The position numbers and the translations under genes were made by a program. A DNA stretch of 36,915 bases from a bacterium (GTDB taxonomy: Bacteria; Patescibacteriota; Saccharimonadia; Saccharimonadales; SZUA-47), in assembly GCA_030427445.1 (NCBI GenBank), contig JAUIBQ010000009.1, forward strand, positions 1-36,915, given 5' to 3'. Below are positions 15,368 to 23,082 of this stretch, piece after piece (positions within the stretch are counted from its first letter, which is position 1; every line of letters starts with the position of its first letter). The notes below the pieces were generated by a model. That model had not been told where the DNA came from and did not search any database. It saw nothing but the letters and a program-made list of their open reading frames with translations.

Positions 15368-15817
15368 ATAGTTTTTAAAAATGGGAAAAGAAGAGCTCGG
15401 GTCGCTTAAATCGTCGATAGTTTGGTTGAGCAGCTTCGGTAGTACGTTGAATTCTTTTGGATTGATAAATCCGTACTCGATAAGTTCATCCTGACCGTGC
15501 GTTGTTTGGCTCAGGTCTATGTTTTCAAAATCATCAGCGTTCGTTACTCCAAAGAAAAATTCGACGTATTGTCCTTCTGGGTCGTCGAACTGCTGCACAT
15601 AGAGTAGGCGACCAATCTGGGCTGTCACTCCGACTTCTTCTTTTATTTCTCTCGCCAAATTATCTTTTAGAGATTCGTTTGGGTCGAGATGACCACCGAT
15701 TAAACACCAAAAGTCATTCTCTGTATTGTCATTAAGATTTTTCTGCCGAACCATAAATAGCTTATCATCTTTGCGGATAATCGCTCTGCATGTCACTCGT
15801 ACGGTATGTCGTTTCAT
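15362..15817 (-). CDS. NUDIX hydrolase
   Basis: 151 residues. The Nudix box fits GX5EX7REUXEEXGU exactly at residues 42-64, from GHLDPNE to REIKEEVGV. Such enzymes cleave nucleoside diphosphates linked to another group; specificity cannot be read here. The N-terminal strand VRVTCRAIIRKDDKLFMVRQ is typical. A TATACT -10 box (minus strand, 15825-15830) places the transcript start at about the ATG, so it is likely leaderless. It is divergent from rnhA across 40 bp. Confidence 0.9.
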   Translation of the reverse strand: MKRHTVRVTCRAIIRKDDKLFMVRQKNLNDNTENDFWCLIGGHLDPNESLKDNLAREIKEEVGVTAQIGRLLYVQQFDDPEGQYVEFFFGVTNADDFENIDLSQTTHGQDELIEYGFINPKEFNVLPKLLNQTIDDLSDPSSSFPIFKNYL

Positions 15818-15824
15818 AGGTAGT

Positions 15825-15848
15825 AGTATAAGCGAAAACTGCTACAAT
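15825..15848. promoter_or_regulatory. Back-to-back -10 boxes of the NUDIX and rnhA genes
   Basis: On the minus strand TATACT covers 15825-15830; on the plus strand TGC TACAAT places its hexamer at 15843-15848. Both predicted starts fall within a few bases of the start codons. The -35 regions must lie inside the opposite promoter, so the two may interfere with each other. Confidence 0.5.
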
Positions 15849-15857
15849 GTAGAGTAG

Positions 15858-16277
15858 ATGAGAATATTTTATACAGATGGATCTTGCAGTCCTAACCCAG
15901 GGCCTGGTGGATATGCCGTGATCGAAAACGACCAGCCAGTAGCACTAGGTAGCGACAAGAATTCTACGAACATTCGGATGGAAGCTCAAGCGCTAATCGA
16001 AGCGATGAAGTTGAGCGATGGTGAGCCTTGTGAGATACATACAGATAGCGAATTTTGGATTAATGTAATTACAAAATGGGGTCCAGGCTGGAAAGCAAAG
16101 GGGTGGAAGAAGTCTTCCAAGGGCGAGATACAGAACCTTGATCTCGTAAAAGAGGCGATGGAGATTTATGAACAATCACAGGCAAAGCTCGTGTGGGTGA
16201 AAGCACACAATGGCCACGACCAAAATGAAATGGCTGACGAGTGGGCAAACAAAGCACGGAAAGGTGTAACACTGTGA
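15858..16277 (+). CDS. rnhA: Ribonuclease H-fold protein
   Basis: 139 residues matching RNase HI. The catalytic carboxylates are D7 in YTDGSC, E42 in RMEAQAL, D63 in IHTDSEF and the late Asp in NEMADEWANKA, with the loop histidine in KAHNGH. It cleaves the RNA strand of RNA-DNA hybrids, for example primers and R-loops. The handle region is basic (KAKGWKKSSKG). An extended -10 box lies 9 nt before the ATG, so it appears leaderless. Its stop overlaps the next start as GTGA. Confidence 0.92.
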   Translation: MRIFYTDGSCSPNPGPGGYAVIENDQPVALGSDKNSTNIRMEAQALIEAMKLSDGEPCEIHTDSEFWINVITKWGPGWKAKGWKKSSKGEIQNLDLVKEAMEIYEQSQAKLVWVKAHNGHDQNEMADEWANKARKGVTL

Positions 16278-16873
16278 TTAACGAAAACTTTGTGTTTGTT
16301 GGTGTGCTTGTGAGCACGATTTTTGCGCTGCCGTATATACTTGGAACACTAAAAGGTGACGTAAAGCCTAATAAAGCGACATGGCTTTTATTATCAGTAG
16401 CTCCGCTATTGGCAGTGGCAGGAGAAATAAACGAAGGAGTTGGGCTCCGTTCGGTCACAACATTTATGGCCGGTTTTATACCATTTTGTATATTCTTGGC
16501 AAGTTTTGTAAACAAGAAAGCATATTGGAAACTTACTAACATTGATTATGTATTCGCAACGCTATCAGTGGTCGGAATCGTGCTATTTCTAGTTAGCGAT
16601 AACGGTAAAGTCGCCATACTATTTGGACTTTTAGCTGATGCACTTGCATTTACGCCAACAATTATAAAAGGGTATAGATACCCTGAGACAGAGAATTTTG
16701 TGCCTTTCGTAGGCGGAATAATCACCTCAACAATAGGCTTGCTTATACTTGATGTGCCATCATTTGCTGGAGTAGCATTTCCGGTATACTTAGTAGCAGC
16801 AAATCTTATAATGATTTATGGCGTCGCAATTAGACCAAAAATAATGAAAACTCAAAAGGAAGCAAAAATATAA
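16274..16873 (+). CDS. Seven-TM membrane protein with PQ-loop-like repeats
   Basis: 199 residues from GTG 16274, which overlaps the rnhA stop by 4 bp and has AAAGG about 10 nt upstream. Seven hydrophobic segments are evident. The first (LPYILGTLKGDVKPNKATW) and the fifth (TPTIIKGYRYPETEN) end in similar Pro-Lys-turn sequences, the positions where SWEET-type transporters carry their PQ-loop repeats (three helices, a linker helix, three helices). This suggests a small-solute carrier, by topology and weak motif only. No substrate can be named. Confidence 0.6.
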   Translation: MINENFVFVGVLVSTIFALPYILGTLKGDVKPNKATWLLLSVAPLLAVAGEINEGVGLRSVTTFMAGFIPFCIFLASFVNKKAYWKLTNIDYVFATLSVVGIVLFLVSDNGKVAILFGLLADALAFTPTIIKGYRYPETENFVPFVGGIITSTIGLLILDVPSFAGVAFPVYLVAANLIMIYGVAIRPKIMKTQKEAKI

Positions 16874-16875
16874 TT

Positions 16876-17562
16876 ATGAGTGAAAATAAAAAAAGGCGAT
16901 TCGGGTTTCGGCGTAAGAAGCAGCAAAAACAGCCTGTAAAAGTTAAGAGAAATTACGCATTTATCGATTCACAGAACTTAAACCTCGGCACACAAAAAAT
17001 GGGCTGGAAAATGGACTGGAAGAAGTTCAGGAAGTTCCTCGAAGACACATATAACGTTGAAAAAGCCTATATGTTTATAGGCTATGTGCCAGATAACGAA
17101 GACCTTTATAAGCAAATGAAAGAAGCAGGCTATACAGTCGTGCTTAAACCGACGGTAGACATGCTGATGACGAAGGAAGAGCTGGCTGTTGAGTCGCACG
17201 TAACGAAAGGGAACGCCGATGCAGAGCTTGTGTTGTATGCGATGAAAGAATTGCCGTATTACGAAAAGGCAGTCGTTGTTTCCGGGGACGGTGATTTTTA
17301 CTGTCTCGTTGAATATTTGATTAAAGTGAATAAGTTCTCTACATTGCTCACGCCTAACTCGCACTATTCGTCACTGTTAGAAAAATTCTCAAGCAACATA
17401 GTAAATATTGATTCTTTCAAAAAAGAACTTGTGTATGAGTATGTTAAGAATAAAAAACACGGACAGATAAAGTCAGGCTCGCAAAAAAATAAGAATAAGA
17501 AAAACAGTAGTTCTCGTTCAAAGAAAAGAAATCAAAAACAGCATAAAAATACTAAAAAGTAA
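16876..17562 (+). CDS. NYN-domain (LabA-like) PIN-fold protein
   Basis: 228 residues. A basic N-terminal tail (residues 1-25) precedes a NYN domain with FIDSQNL (D31, N34), KGNADAELVLYAM and VVSGDGDFYCLVEYL, whose acidic residues form the metal site of PIN-like RNases. The last 40 residues are almost all Lys, Asn, Ser and Gln, a likely RNA-binding tail. It follows the membrane protein by 2 bp and is probably in the rnhA operon. A role in RNA cleavage is inferred from the family. Confidence 0.88.
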   Translation: MSENKKRRFGFRRKKQQKQPVKVKRNYAFIDSQNLNLGTQKMGWKMDWKKFRKFLEDTYNVEKAYMFIGYVPDNEDLYKQMKEAGYTVVLKPTVDMLMTKEELAVESHVTKGNADAELVLYAMKELPYYEKAVVVSGDGDFYCLVEYLIKVNKFSTLLTPNSHYSSLLEKFSSNIVNIDSFKKELVYEYVKNKKHGQIKSGSQKNKNKKNSSSRSKKRNQKQHKNTKK

Positions 17563-17682
17563 CAATTACAACTAATATATATCTGTTAAGTAGCTAGAGT
17601 AGTAAGTATAGGTAGTCGTGTAGCCACTACATTGGTGAATAAAACGTTGAATGCACAAAGTATAAGTTTATATGCTTCATGC

Positions 17683-18237
17683 ATGAAAAATTTTATAACC
17701 ACAGCACTCACTATCCCTCATCTCGTAGAGGGAGGAAGCTATTACGATTTACATGTTCGAGAACATCTGTTTAGGAAATCACGAGAAGAAGAGATACGAA
17801 AAAGGTGTCCAGATGATAGTGAGCGACGGTTTAAAGACAGAGATAGTTTGAGAGAGTGGTTACTAGAAGTGCCAACGGAAATGTATACGCTGCAGGAGCG
17901 AAGCTCGGAAGATCCATTGGCTGGCTTGATTTTCTACAGGCATAAGCAACATGAACTTAGTAAAAAGAAGGTGACGATGGGGATACGGTTGTACGAAGGC
18001 TACGCAGGTAGAGGTCTGTCTCGTGAGTTCTTTGCTGGTTCATTAGTTCTAAGACAGACGATAGGCGCTGATGTAGTACTTGCTCATGAGCGTGAGCGAG
18101 GAGTGGAGGAAGGCATTTGGCTTGCAGTTGAAGCGGATAATACCGTAGCGCGAGGGCTGTATGATTCACTCGGATTTGTGGCAGTAGGCCAAGAGCCAGA
18201 TACAAAGCGCATCGTCATGGAGTATGATGGTAGGTAG
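17683..18237 (+). CDS. GNAT-family N-acetyltransferase
   Basis: 184 residues from ATG 17683. The acetyl-CoA-binding region reads VTMGIRLYEGYAGRGLSREFF, and the typical C-terminal segment is LAVEADNTVARGLYDSLGFVAVG. The acceptor substrate is unknown. In-frame TTG (17632) and GTG (17635) codons would lengthen it by 16-17 residues, but they lack a Shine-Dalgarno sequence and the added residues are not family-like, so the start is uncertain. Its TAG directly abuts the ATG of yvcK. Confidence 0.8.
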   Translation: MKNFITTALTIPHLVEGGSYYDLHVREHLFRKSREEEIRKRCPDDSERRFKDRDSLREWLLEVPTEMYTLQERSSEDPLAGLIFYRHKQHELSKKKVTMGIRLYEGYAGRGLSREFFAGSLVLRQTIGADVVLAHERERGVEEGIWLAVEADNTVARGLYDSLGFVAVGQEPDTKRIVMEYDGR

Positions 18238-19233
18238 ATGAATAAGTTTCAACCAAAAGTAGTTGTGATAGGTGGTGGCACCGGCAACTATACAGTTTTA
18301 AGTGGATTAAAGCGTTATACAGAGAACATCACAGCGCTCGTTAATATGTCAGATGATGGCGGTTCAACTGGTGTGTTGCGAGATGAGCTCGGTGTATTGC
18401 CTCCAGGGGATGTTAGGCAATGTTTAGTCGCTCTGAGTGATACAAGGCGCGTGCGTGATCTTTTTACCTATCGTTTCGACCAAGGAGGTCTTAAGGGGCA
18501 TAGTTTTGGTAATCTTTTCTTGAGTGCAGTTGAGAAAATGACTGATAGCTTTGAGGAAGCTGTTTCTGTCGCGAGTGAAGTGTTGCATATCCACGGAGAA
18601 GTGGTGCCTGTGACATTGCAAAAAACAACTTTATTGGCCAAAACTAAAAAAGGTACAGAACTTAAGGGTGAGAATGTGATTGGTTCAACCGCACTTGATG
18701 CCCAGTTTCCCGAGATAACATTCGACAAAAAGGCATATCTGAACATACATGCGAAGAAGGCTATCGCTAATGCGGATGTCGTCGTCATATCTCCGGGCAA
18801 TTTGTACGGGAGCTTGGCACCTGCATTGATCGTTGATGGCATGAAACAAGCTTTGAAAACTACGAAAGCGAAAATCGTATGCATCACGAACTTAGTAACA
18901 AAGCCAGGGCAGACAGATGGGTTTAGTGTCGCTACACATGTTGAAGAGATTGAACGACTGATTGGGCAGCAGGGGATAGTAGACTTTGTTATATACAACA
19001 CTGATGAGCCGACAAAGCGCACATACGAAAAGTATGTGAAAGATAATGAGCTGTTGCTGCCGTTTGATCTGGACGATTTAGAGTCAGCTAGCTATACAGC
19101 ACTCGGTATGCCTCTAATTGATAAGTCACCAGTAGTTGTCGATAGTAGCGATAAGATTTCTCATGTGCGGACGTGGATACGCCATGACTCAGACCGTATC
19201 GCGCGCGAGATTATGAAAATCGCATTTAGCTAA
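18238..19233 (+). CDS. yvcK: YvcK/CofD-like protein (gluconeogenesis factor family)
   Basis: 331 residues of the YvcK (UPF0052) family. The N-terminal nucleotide-sugar-binding loop VVVIGGGTGNYTVLSGLK, NMSDDGGSTGVLRDE, PPGDVRQCLVALS, HSFGNLFLSA and PGNLYGSLAPALI are all diagnostic. In Bacillus YvcK binds UDP-GlcNAc and is needed for cell shape and peptidoglycan synthesis under gluconeogenic growth. Its presence 2 kb before the division cluster fits a cell wall role. No gap separates it from the GNAT gene. Confidence 0.92.
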   Translation: MNKFQPKVVVIGGGTGNYTVLSGLKRYTENITALVNMSDDGGSTGVLRDELGVLPPGDVRQCLVALSDTRRVRDLFTYRFDQGGLKGHSFGNLFLSAVEKMTDSFEEAVSVASEVLHIHGEVVPVTLQKTTLLAKTKKGTELKGENVIGSTALDAQFPEITFDKKAYLNIHAKKAIANADVVVISPGNLYGSLAPALIVDGMKQALKTTKAKIVCITNLVTKPGQTDGFSVATHVEEIERLIGQQGIVDFVIYNTDEPTKRTYEKYVKDNELLLPFDLDDLESASYTALGMPLIDKSPVVVDSSDKISHVRTWIRHDSDRIAREIMKIAFS

Positions 19234-19252
19234 GCCCATGCTACAATAAGCG

Positions 19253-20533
19253 ATGATTATGGATAAAAAACAAATACCAGAGTATCCAAAAAACTTTTTG
19301 TGGGGCGCTTCGACCGCAGGCCACCAAGTAGAGGGCAATTGTGACGATCAGTGGTCGCGCTGGGAACATGAGAATGCCGAGCGACTTGCAGCAAATGCTG
19401 ATAAACGGTGGGGTTACGTGCCGAATTATGAAGCAGTACGCGACAGAGCAAACGACCCGCAAAACTACATTTCCGGGGCTGGAGTAGAGCACTACGAACG
19501 CTACGAGGAAGACTTTAAGCTTGTTAAAAAACTAGGTCTAAACTCTTTCCGCTTCACAGTAGAGTGGAGCAGGATCGAGCCAGAAGAAGGTGTATACAGC
19601 GCAGAAGCATTGAAACACTACCAAGATTATATCGACAAACTTATCGATATGGGTATCGAGCCGGTACTGAACATTTGGCACTGGACACACCCGACATGGT
19701 TTGAGGATAAAGGTGCATTTACGAAACGTAAAAACATCAAATATTTTATACGGTTTGTTAAGAAAATTGCTCCGTTACTTGAAAAGGTCACTTGGGTTGT
19801 AACCATTAATGAGCCGAATAATGTCGTGTGGTTTCAGTATGTGAGTGGGGAATGGCCACCAGCTGAAAAGAATAAATTTATTAAGGCAGCGAAAACGTAC
19901 ATCAACTTAGTGAGTGCCCACAAGCGTGCATATATTGAGATAAAGCGAATCAACCCGTCTGCAGAAGTGACTACCGCGCATGCGTCCTCTCTCAACAAGC
20001 CAGCTAATCCAAAATCTCTCTATCATCGATTGTCTGCATCCTTCGCAAACTATGTAGCCAACACGTGGTATTTACGACGCATTAGAAACTACCAAGATGT
20101 CTTAGGTTTTAACTACTACTTTACAAATTACATGAAAGGTCCACGACCAGAAACCGATTTTGCTAATCCTGAAAAACCACTGAATGACCTAGGGTGGTAT
20201 ATGGAACCGTACGCAGTAGCTGATTTAATAAGGAAGTTTCACAAGCAGTTCCCAAATAAACCAATAATACTTCTAGAAAATGGGTTGGCTGACAGACAAG
20301 ATGTTCAGCGCGAGTGGTGGATCAAAGAAACTATCAGAGCAATGGATGAAGTAGTAAATGAAGGCATACCTGTAGCAGGCTATATGCACTGGAGCTTGTT
20401 AGATAACTTTGAGTGGGCAATAGGCTGGTGGCCTGCGTTTGGTTTAGTAGAAGTAGACCGTGAAAATGACATGAAACGAACTATTCGTAAAAGCGCTCAA
20501 ACGTATACTGAAGCCATAAAACAACGCTCGTAA
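19253..20533 (+). CDS. Glycoside hydrolase family 1 (beta-glycosidase)
   Basis: 426 residues of a GH1 (alpha/beta)8 barrel. It begins FLWGASTAGHQVEG, the acid/base is E187 in TINEPN and the nucleophile is E342 in LLENG, followed by YMHWSLLDNFEWAIGWWPAFGLVEVD. Typical activities are beta-glucosidase or beta-galactosidase. There is no signal peptide, so it should be cytoplasmic and act on imported glycosides. An extended -10 (TGC TACAAT, 19242-19247) is 5 nt from the ATG, making the mRNA practically leaderless. A second in-frame ATG follows at codon 3. Confidence 0.93.
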   Translation: MIMDKKQIPEYPKNFLWGASTAGHQVEGNCDDQWSRWEHENAERLAANADKRWGYVPNYEAVRDRANDPQNYISGAGVEHYERYEEDFKLVKKLGLNSFRFTVEWSRIEPEEGVYSAEALKHYQDYIDKLIDMGIEPVLNIWHWTHPTWFEDKGAFTKRKNIKYFIRFVKKIAPLLEKVTWVVTINEPNNVVWFQYVSGEWPPAEKNKFIKAAKTYINLVSAHKRAYIEIKRINPSAEVTTAHASSLNKPANPKSLYHRLSASFANYVANTWYLRRIRNYQDVLGFNYYFTNYMKGPRPETDFANPEKPLNDLGWYMEPYAVADLIRKFHKQFPNKPIILLENGLADRQDVQREWWIKETIRAMDEVVNEGIPVAGYMHWSLLDNFEWAIGWWPAFGLVEVDRENDMKRTIRKSAQTYTEAIKQRS

Positions 20534-20621
20534 AGCATAAGTGTGATATATCGCACAAAATTTATAATTTAGCGTAACCTTATTTACAAAAACACCATAT
20601 ATTGTGTGTCTATGCATTCTT

Positions 20622-20630
20622 TGTGGATAA
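20622..20630 (-). promoter_or_regulatory. Single perfect DnaA box upstream of mraZ
   Basis: TGTGGATAA is the reverse complement of TTATCCACA. Only one copy is seen in this intergenic region, so it is not an origin. It might link division-gene expression to DnaA, or be chance. Confidence 0.3.
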
Positions 20631-20642
20631 TCAGTAAACAAG

Positions 20643-20695
20643 TGGAGAGAAATGGGTAAAAGGGGGTTGATGTGGGTTAATGTGGGTAGTATTCT
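20643..20695 (+). promoter_or_regulatory. MraZ operator array overlapping the mraZ promoter
   Basis: Five direct repeats at an exact 10-bp period: TGGA (20643), TGGG (20653), GGGG (20663), TGGG (20673) and TGGG (20683). MraZ is known to bind TGGGN repeats of this spacing before its own gene. The last two lie inside a promoter with TTGATG (20667-20672), 17 nt and TATTCT (20690-20695), so binding should repress transcription. A CA-rich unstructured leader of about 93 nt follows. Confidence 0.85.
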
Positions 20696-20794
20696 AGTGT
20701 CAGTGGAATAATCAAGAGCTATCCAAAACAGATATCTCACCAAAACAAAAACCACTGCAAATTAAAACAACAAACATAATCACATCAAGAGGAC

Positions 20795-21154
20795 ATGGGG
20801 AAAGTAGACTATTTTGAGCGAAAGCTCGATGACAAGCGTAGGTTGACGATACCAACTGAGCTCAGATCGGAACTCGCTGCAGGAGTGGTCGTAACCCGTG
20901 GATTTGGTCAATACTTACATATGTATCCAAAGCATGTGTGGGATGAATTAGTTGAACCAAAGCTCGATGGTGACATCCTCGATGAAAGGATAGCTGATTT
21001 AAACGTTCAATTTAGAACAGGTAAGTCAGAGTCTTCATTAGATGAAAAGCAGGGAAGGGTGACGCTAGATCAGCATCACATCGCCTATGCCGGAATCGAT
21101 CGAGACGTTGAAGTGATTCGTGTAGGTAAATACTGGAGAATCGTTGCTAAGTAG
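20795..21154 (+). CDS. mraZ: Transcriptional regulator MraZ
   Basis: 119 residues with the two AbrB-like half repeats: ERKLDDKRRLTIPTELRSEL near the start and LDEKQGRVTLDQHHIAYAGI in the second half. MraZ is a ring-forming DNA-binding protein that controls the division and cell wall operon. The operator array in front supports autoregulation. AGAGGA ends just one base before the ATG, an unusually short spacing, yet the start is fixed by family alignment (about ten residues before LDDK). The following gap to rsmH is unusually long. Confidence 0.93.
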   Translation: MGKVDYFERKLDDKRRLTIPTELRSELAAGVVVTRGFGQYLHMYPKHVWDELVEPKLDGDILDERIADLNVQFRTGKSESSLDEKQGRVTLDQHHIAYAGIDRDVEVIRVGKYWRIVAK

Positions 21155-21605
21155 GAGTAACGACTTGTTGTTTTATATAAAAACCTATCAGGTACATTAA
21201 CAATTAGGCAAAAAAACCGAATATACGACCTTTCGAGGTTAGCTATTCGGCAGTTAACATGTGGAACAGGTGAAGGAACCCACATAAAAAAACCTTCGTA
21301 CATTTTTAGGTGTAAAACACCTCCCAAAACTCCACCTCACACATAAGTCTCTCAACTTAAAAACACTTTTTCTAAACCTCGTTGTAGCTAGATGAGAAGG
21401 AAACTTATTAGAAGATTTTTTAAATTTTCATACACAATATTTCCAAAATTCGCATCAACTACATAAAAGTAGGTTTAGCACTACAAAAACAAAAACGATC
21501 AAAAATAAAACTGTTAACTGCTGATTAGGTGACCTTGACTTAAAGCAAAAATAAAAACAAAAACAAAAATAAAATGCGAAGTCACACCAAAATCAAAAAC
21601 ATTCT
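21155..21605 (+). promoter_or_regulatory. 451-bp structured gap between mraZ and rsmH
   Basis: Holds several inverted repeats and possible short ORFs but no annotated gene. CCGAATA (21217-21223) pairs with TATTCGG (21244-21250) around an inner ACCT-TTCG-AGGT hairpin with a UUCG loop. ATGTGG/CCACAT and GAAGG/CCTTC arms nearby overlap, so only one can form. AGGTGT-AAA-ACACCT follows. A basic 24-codon ORF (21392-21466) and a 14-codon ORF (21574-21618, overlapping the rsmH start out of frame) are possible. The last 60 bases are an A-rich, Shine-Dalgarno-free stretch. Consistent with a regulated 5' leader. Confidence 0.5.
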
Positions 21606-22481
21606 ATGCCAGAAATAGTACAGCATATACCAGTGCTGCTAGATGAGGTTTTAGAGTATCTTTCTCCTGAAGAAGGGGAATCATACCTGGACCTGACAGC
21701 GGGATATGGAGGGCATGCGACGCAAGTGTTAGCAATAACTCAAGCAGAAGCAACGCTCGTGGATAGAGATGAGAATGCTCATCACTCACTTTCTGAACTA
21801 TTTAGAGACAATAAGAATGTGCGTTTGATACAAAAAGATTTTGAGCAGGCAAGTATCGAATTAGCCGACTCAGGACAAACTTTTGACATCATACTCGCTG
21901 ATTTAGGTATTTCGTCACCGCACATTGACAACAAACAACGAGGATTCTCGATCAAACAGGATGGTCCGCTCGACATGAGAATGGACCAGGCACAAGAAAA
22001 AAGTGCTGAAACTGTCGTGAACACATATTCACAGGAGGCTCTAGCTACTCTTCTAAAAAAGTATGGCGAAGAACCAAAAGCAGAGAAAATTGCTCGTTTA
22101 ATTGTCGAAGCAAGACCGATTGCGACAACAGGACAACTCGCATCGATCGTGGCTAAAGCGTGGCCAGGGTACTCCAAAGTACATCCTGCTACACGAACAT
22201 TCCAGGCAATTAGGATCGAAGTCAATGATGAGCTTGGTCAGCTCGAGCGTAGTTTACCTTTGTGGGTAAGCTTGCTTAGTAAACATGGCCGACTCGGTAT
22301 CATAACGTTCCATTCTCTTGAGGACAGAGTTGTAAAACACTTCTTCAAAGAACATTCAGGTGATCGGTATGATGCAAAACTAGAGCTTGTTACGGCTAAG
22401 GCTATAGTAGCCGGCTCAGAAGAATTAGTTCATAATCCGCGTGCACGAAGCGCAAAACTGCGAGTCGTTAAACGCAAGTGA
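21606..22481 (+). CDS. rsmH: 16S rRNA m4C1402 methyltransferase RsmH (MraW)
   Basis: 291 residues. HIPVLLDEVLEYL and the SAM motif LDLTAGYGGHA open the protein; ADLGISSPHIDNKQRGFS, DGPLDMRM and FQAIRIEVNDELGQL are family signatures. It methylates C1402 of 16S rRNA in the P site. Placement after mraZ is the usual order. The ATG has no Shine-Dalgarno sequence and is overlapped by a short upstream ORF in another frame. Confidence 0.95.
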   Translation: MPEIVQHIPVLLDEVLEYLSPEEGESYLDLTAGYGGHATQVLAITQAEATLVDRDENAHHSLSELFRDNKNVRLIQKDFEQASIELADSGQTFDIILADLGISSPHIDNKQRGFSIKQDGPLDMRMDQAQEKSAETVVNTYSQEALATLLKKYGEEPKAEKIARLIVEARPIATTGQLASIVAKAWPGYSKVHPATRTFQAIRIEVNDELGQLERSLPLWVSLLSKHGRLGIITFHSLEDRVVKHFFKEHSGDRYDAKLELVTAKAIVAGSEELVHNPRARSAKLRVVKRK

Positions 22482-22513
22482 AAACAAAAACAAAGAAAGG
22501 AAGTGTAACTACA

Positions 22514-22576
22514 ATGCCAATTCAGGTAAAAACAAGTTCACGATCCTACAAAGTAAAGGTTCGAGTCGATAGATAG
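22514..22576 (+). CDS. Possible 20-residue basic peptide before ftsL
   Basis: ATG at 22514 with AAAGGAAG about 11 nt upstream opens a 20-codon frame ending in TAG. The product has six Lys/Arg and an alternating K-V pattern (YKVKVRV). It lies between rsmH and a strong hairpin before ftsL, the classic place for a leader peptide. Too short to judge by coding bias; it may be chance. Confidence 0.35.
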   Translation: MPIQVKTSSRSYKVKVRVDR

Positions 22577-22614
22577 TTACTAAAACGTAACCAATTGACT
22601 GACGTTTACACGTA

Positions 22615-22674
22615 CTCCCCACACAAAAAGGATTCATGCACTCAAAATAAGTGTGTGAATCCTAGGTAGGGGAG
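22615..22674 (+). promoter_or_regulatory. Long hairpin in the ftsL leader
   Basis: AGGATTCATGCAC (22629-22641) pairs along all 13 bp, two of them G-U, with GTGTGTGAATCCT (22651-22663). An outer helix CTCCCC/GGGGAG (22615-22620, 22669-22674) closes it. It ends 25 nt before the ftsL ATG and has no U-run, so it more likely affects translation, RNA stability or processing than termination. Confidence 0.6.
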
Positions 22675-22699
22675 AGCAAAAGGAAAACAAAAAACAATA

Positions 22700-23044
22700 A
22701 TGACATATCTATCAGCATCTACGATGAATCGACAGCGATACTCGTCGAAGAACAAAAACACTGTTTCATATGCGGATAAGCAAATGGGCTTAGGACCTAT
22801 TAGTAATGCTGTTATCGTGCTAATCATGGCATGTTTAATAGGGATGATTTATCTAACTCAGATTACGAAAACAAACTCATTCAGCTACGAAATAGACCGA
22901 CTTCAGCAACAACAATCTCAGCTTAAAGAAGATCAAAAAGATCTTGACCTCACGACCGCTAGACTCCGAACACTTGATTCAGAATCTGTTTCTAATGCTG
23001 CAGAGAAGCTCGTCACTACTCAACCTACAGCAACACTTCGCTAA
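22700..23044 (+). CDS. ftsL: FtsL-like division protein
   Basis: 114 residues with a basic cytoplasmic tail, one membrane segment (about 34-55) and a periplasmic-side coiled coil (YEIDRLQQQQSQLKEDQKDLDL). Size, topology and position between rsmH and the division PBP are those of FtsL, which links FtsQ/FtsB to FtsW-FtsI. Sequence similarity in this family is always weak, so the assignment rests on layout and context. AAAAGGAAA lies before the ATG at a long spacing. Confidence 0.75.
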   Translation: MTYLSASTMNRQRYSSKNKNTVSYADKQMGLGPISNAVIVLIMACLIGMIYLTQITKTNSFSYEIDRLQQQQSQLKEDQKDLDLTTARLRTLDSESVSNAAEKLVTTQPTATLR

Positions 23045-23082
23045 GCCTGATATATATAGCCTAAAGCGGTATACTAGTAGAG

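Noticed and set aside
22550-22576. tRNA T-arm-like GGTTCGAGTC
   Set aside because: The flanking five bases do not pair and no acceptor or anticodon arm surrounds it.
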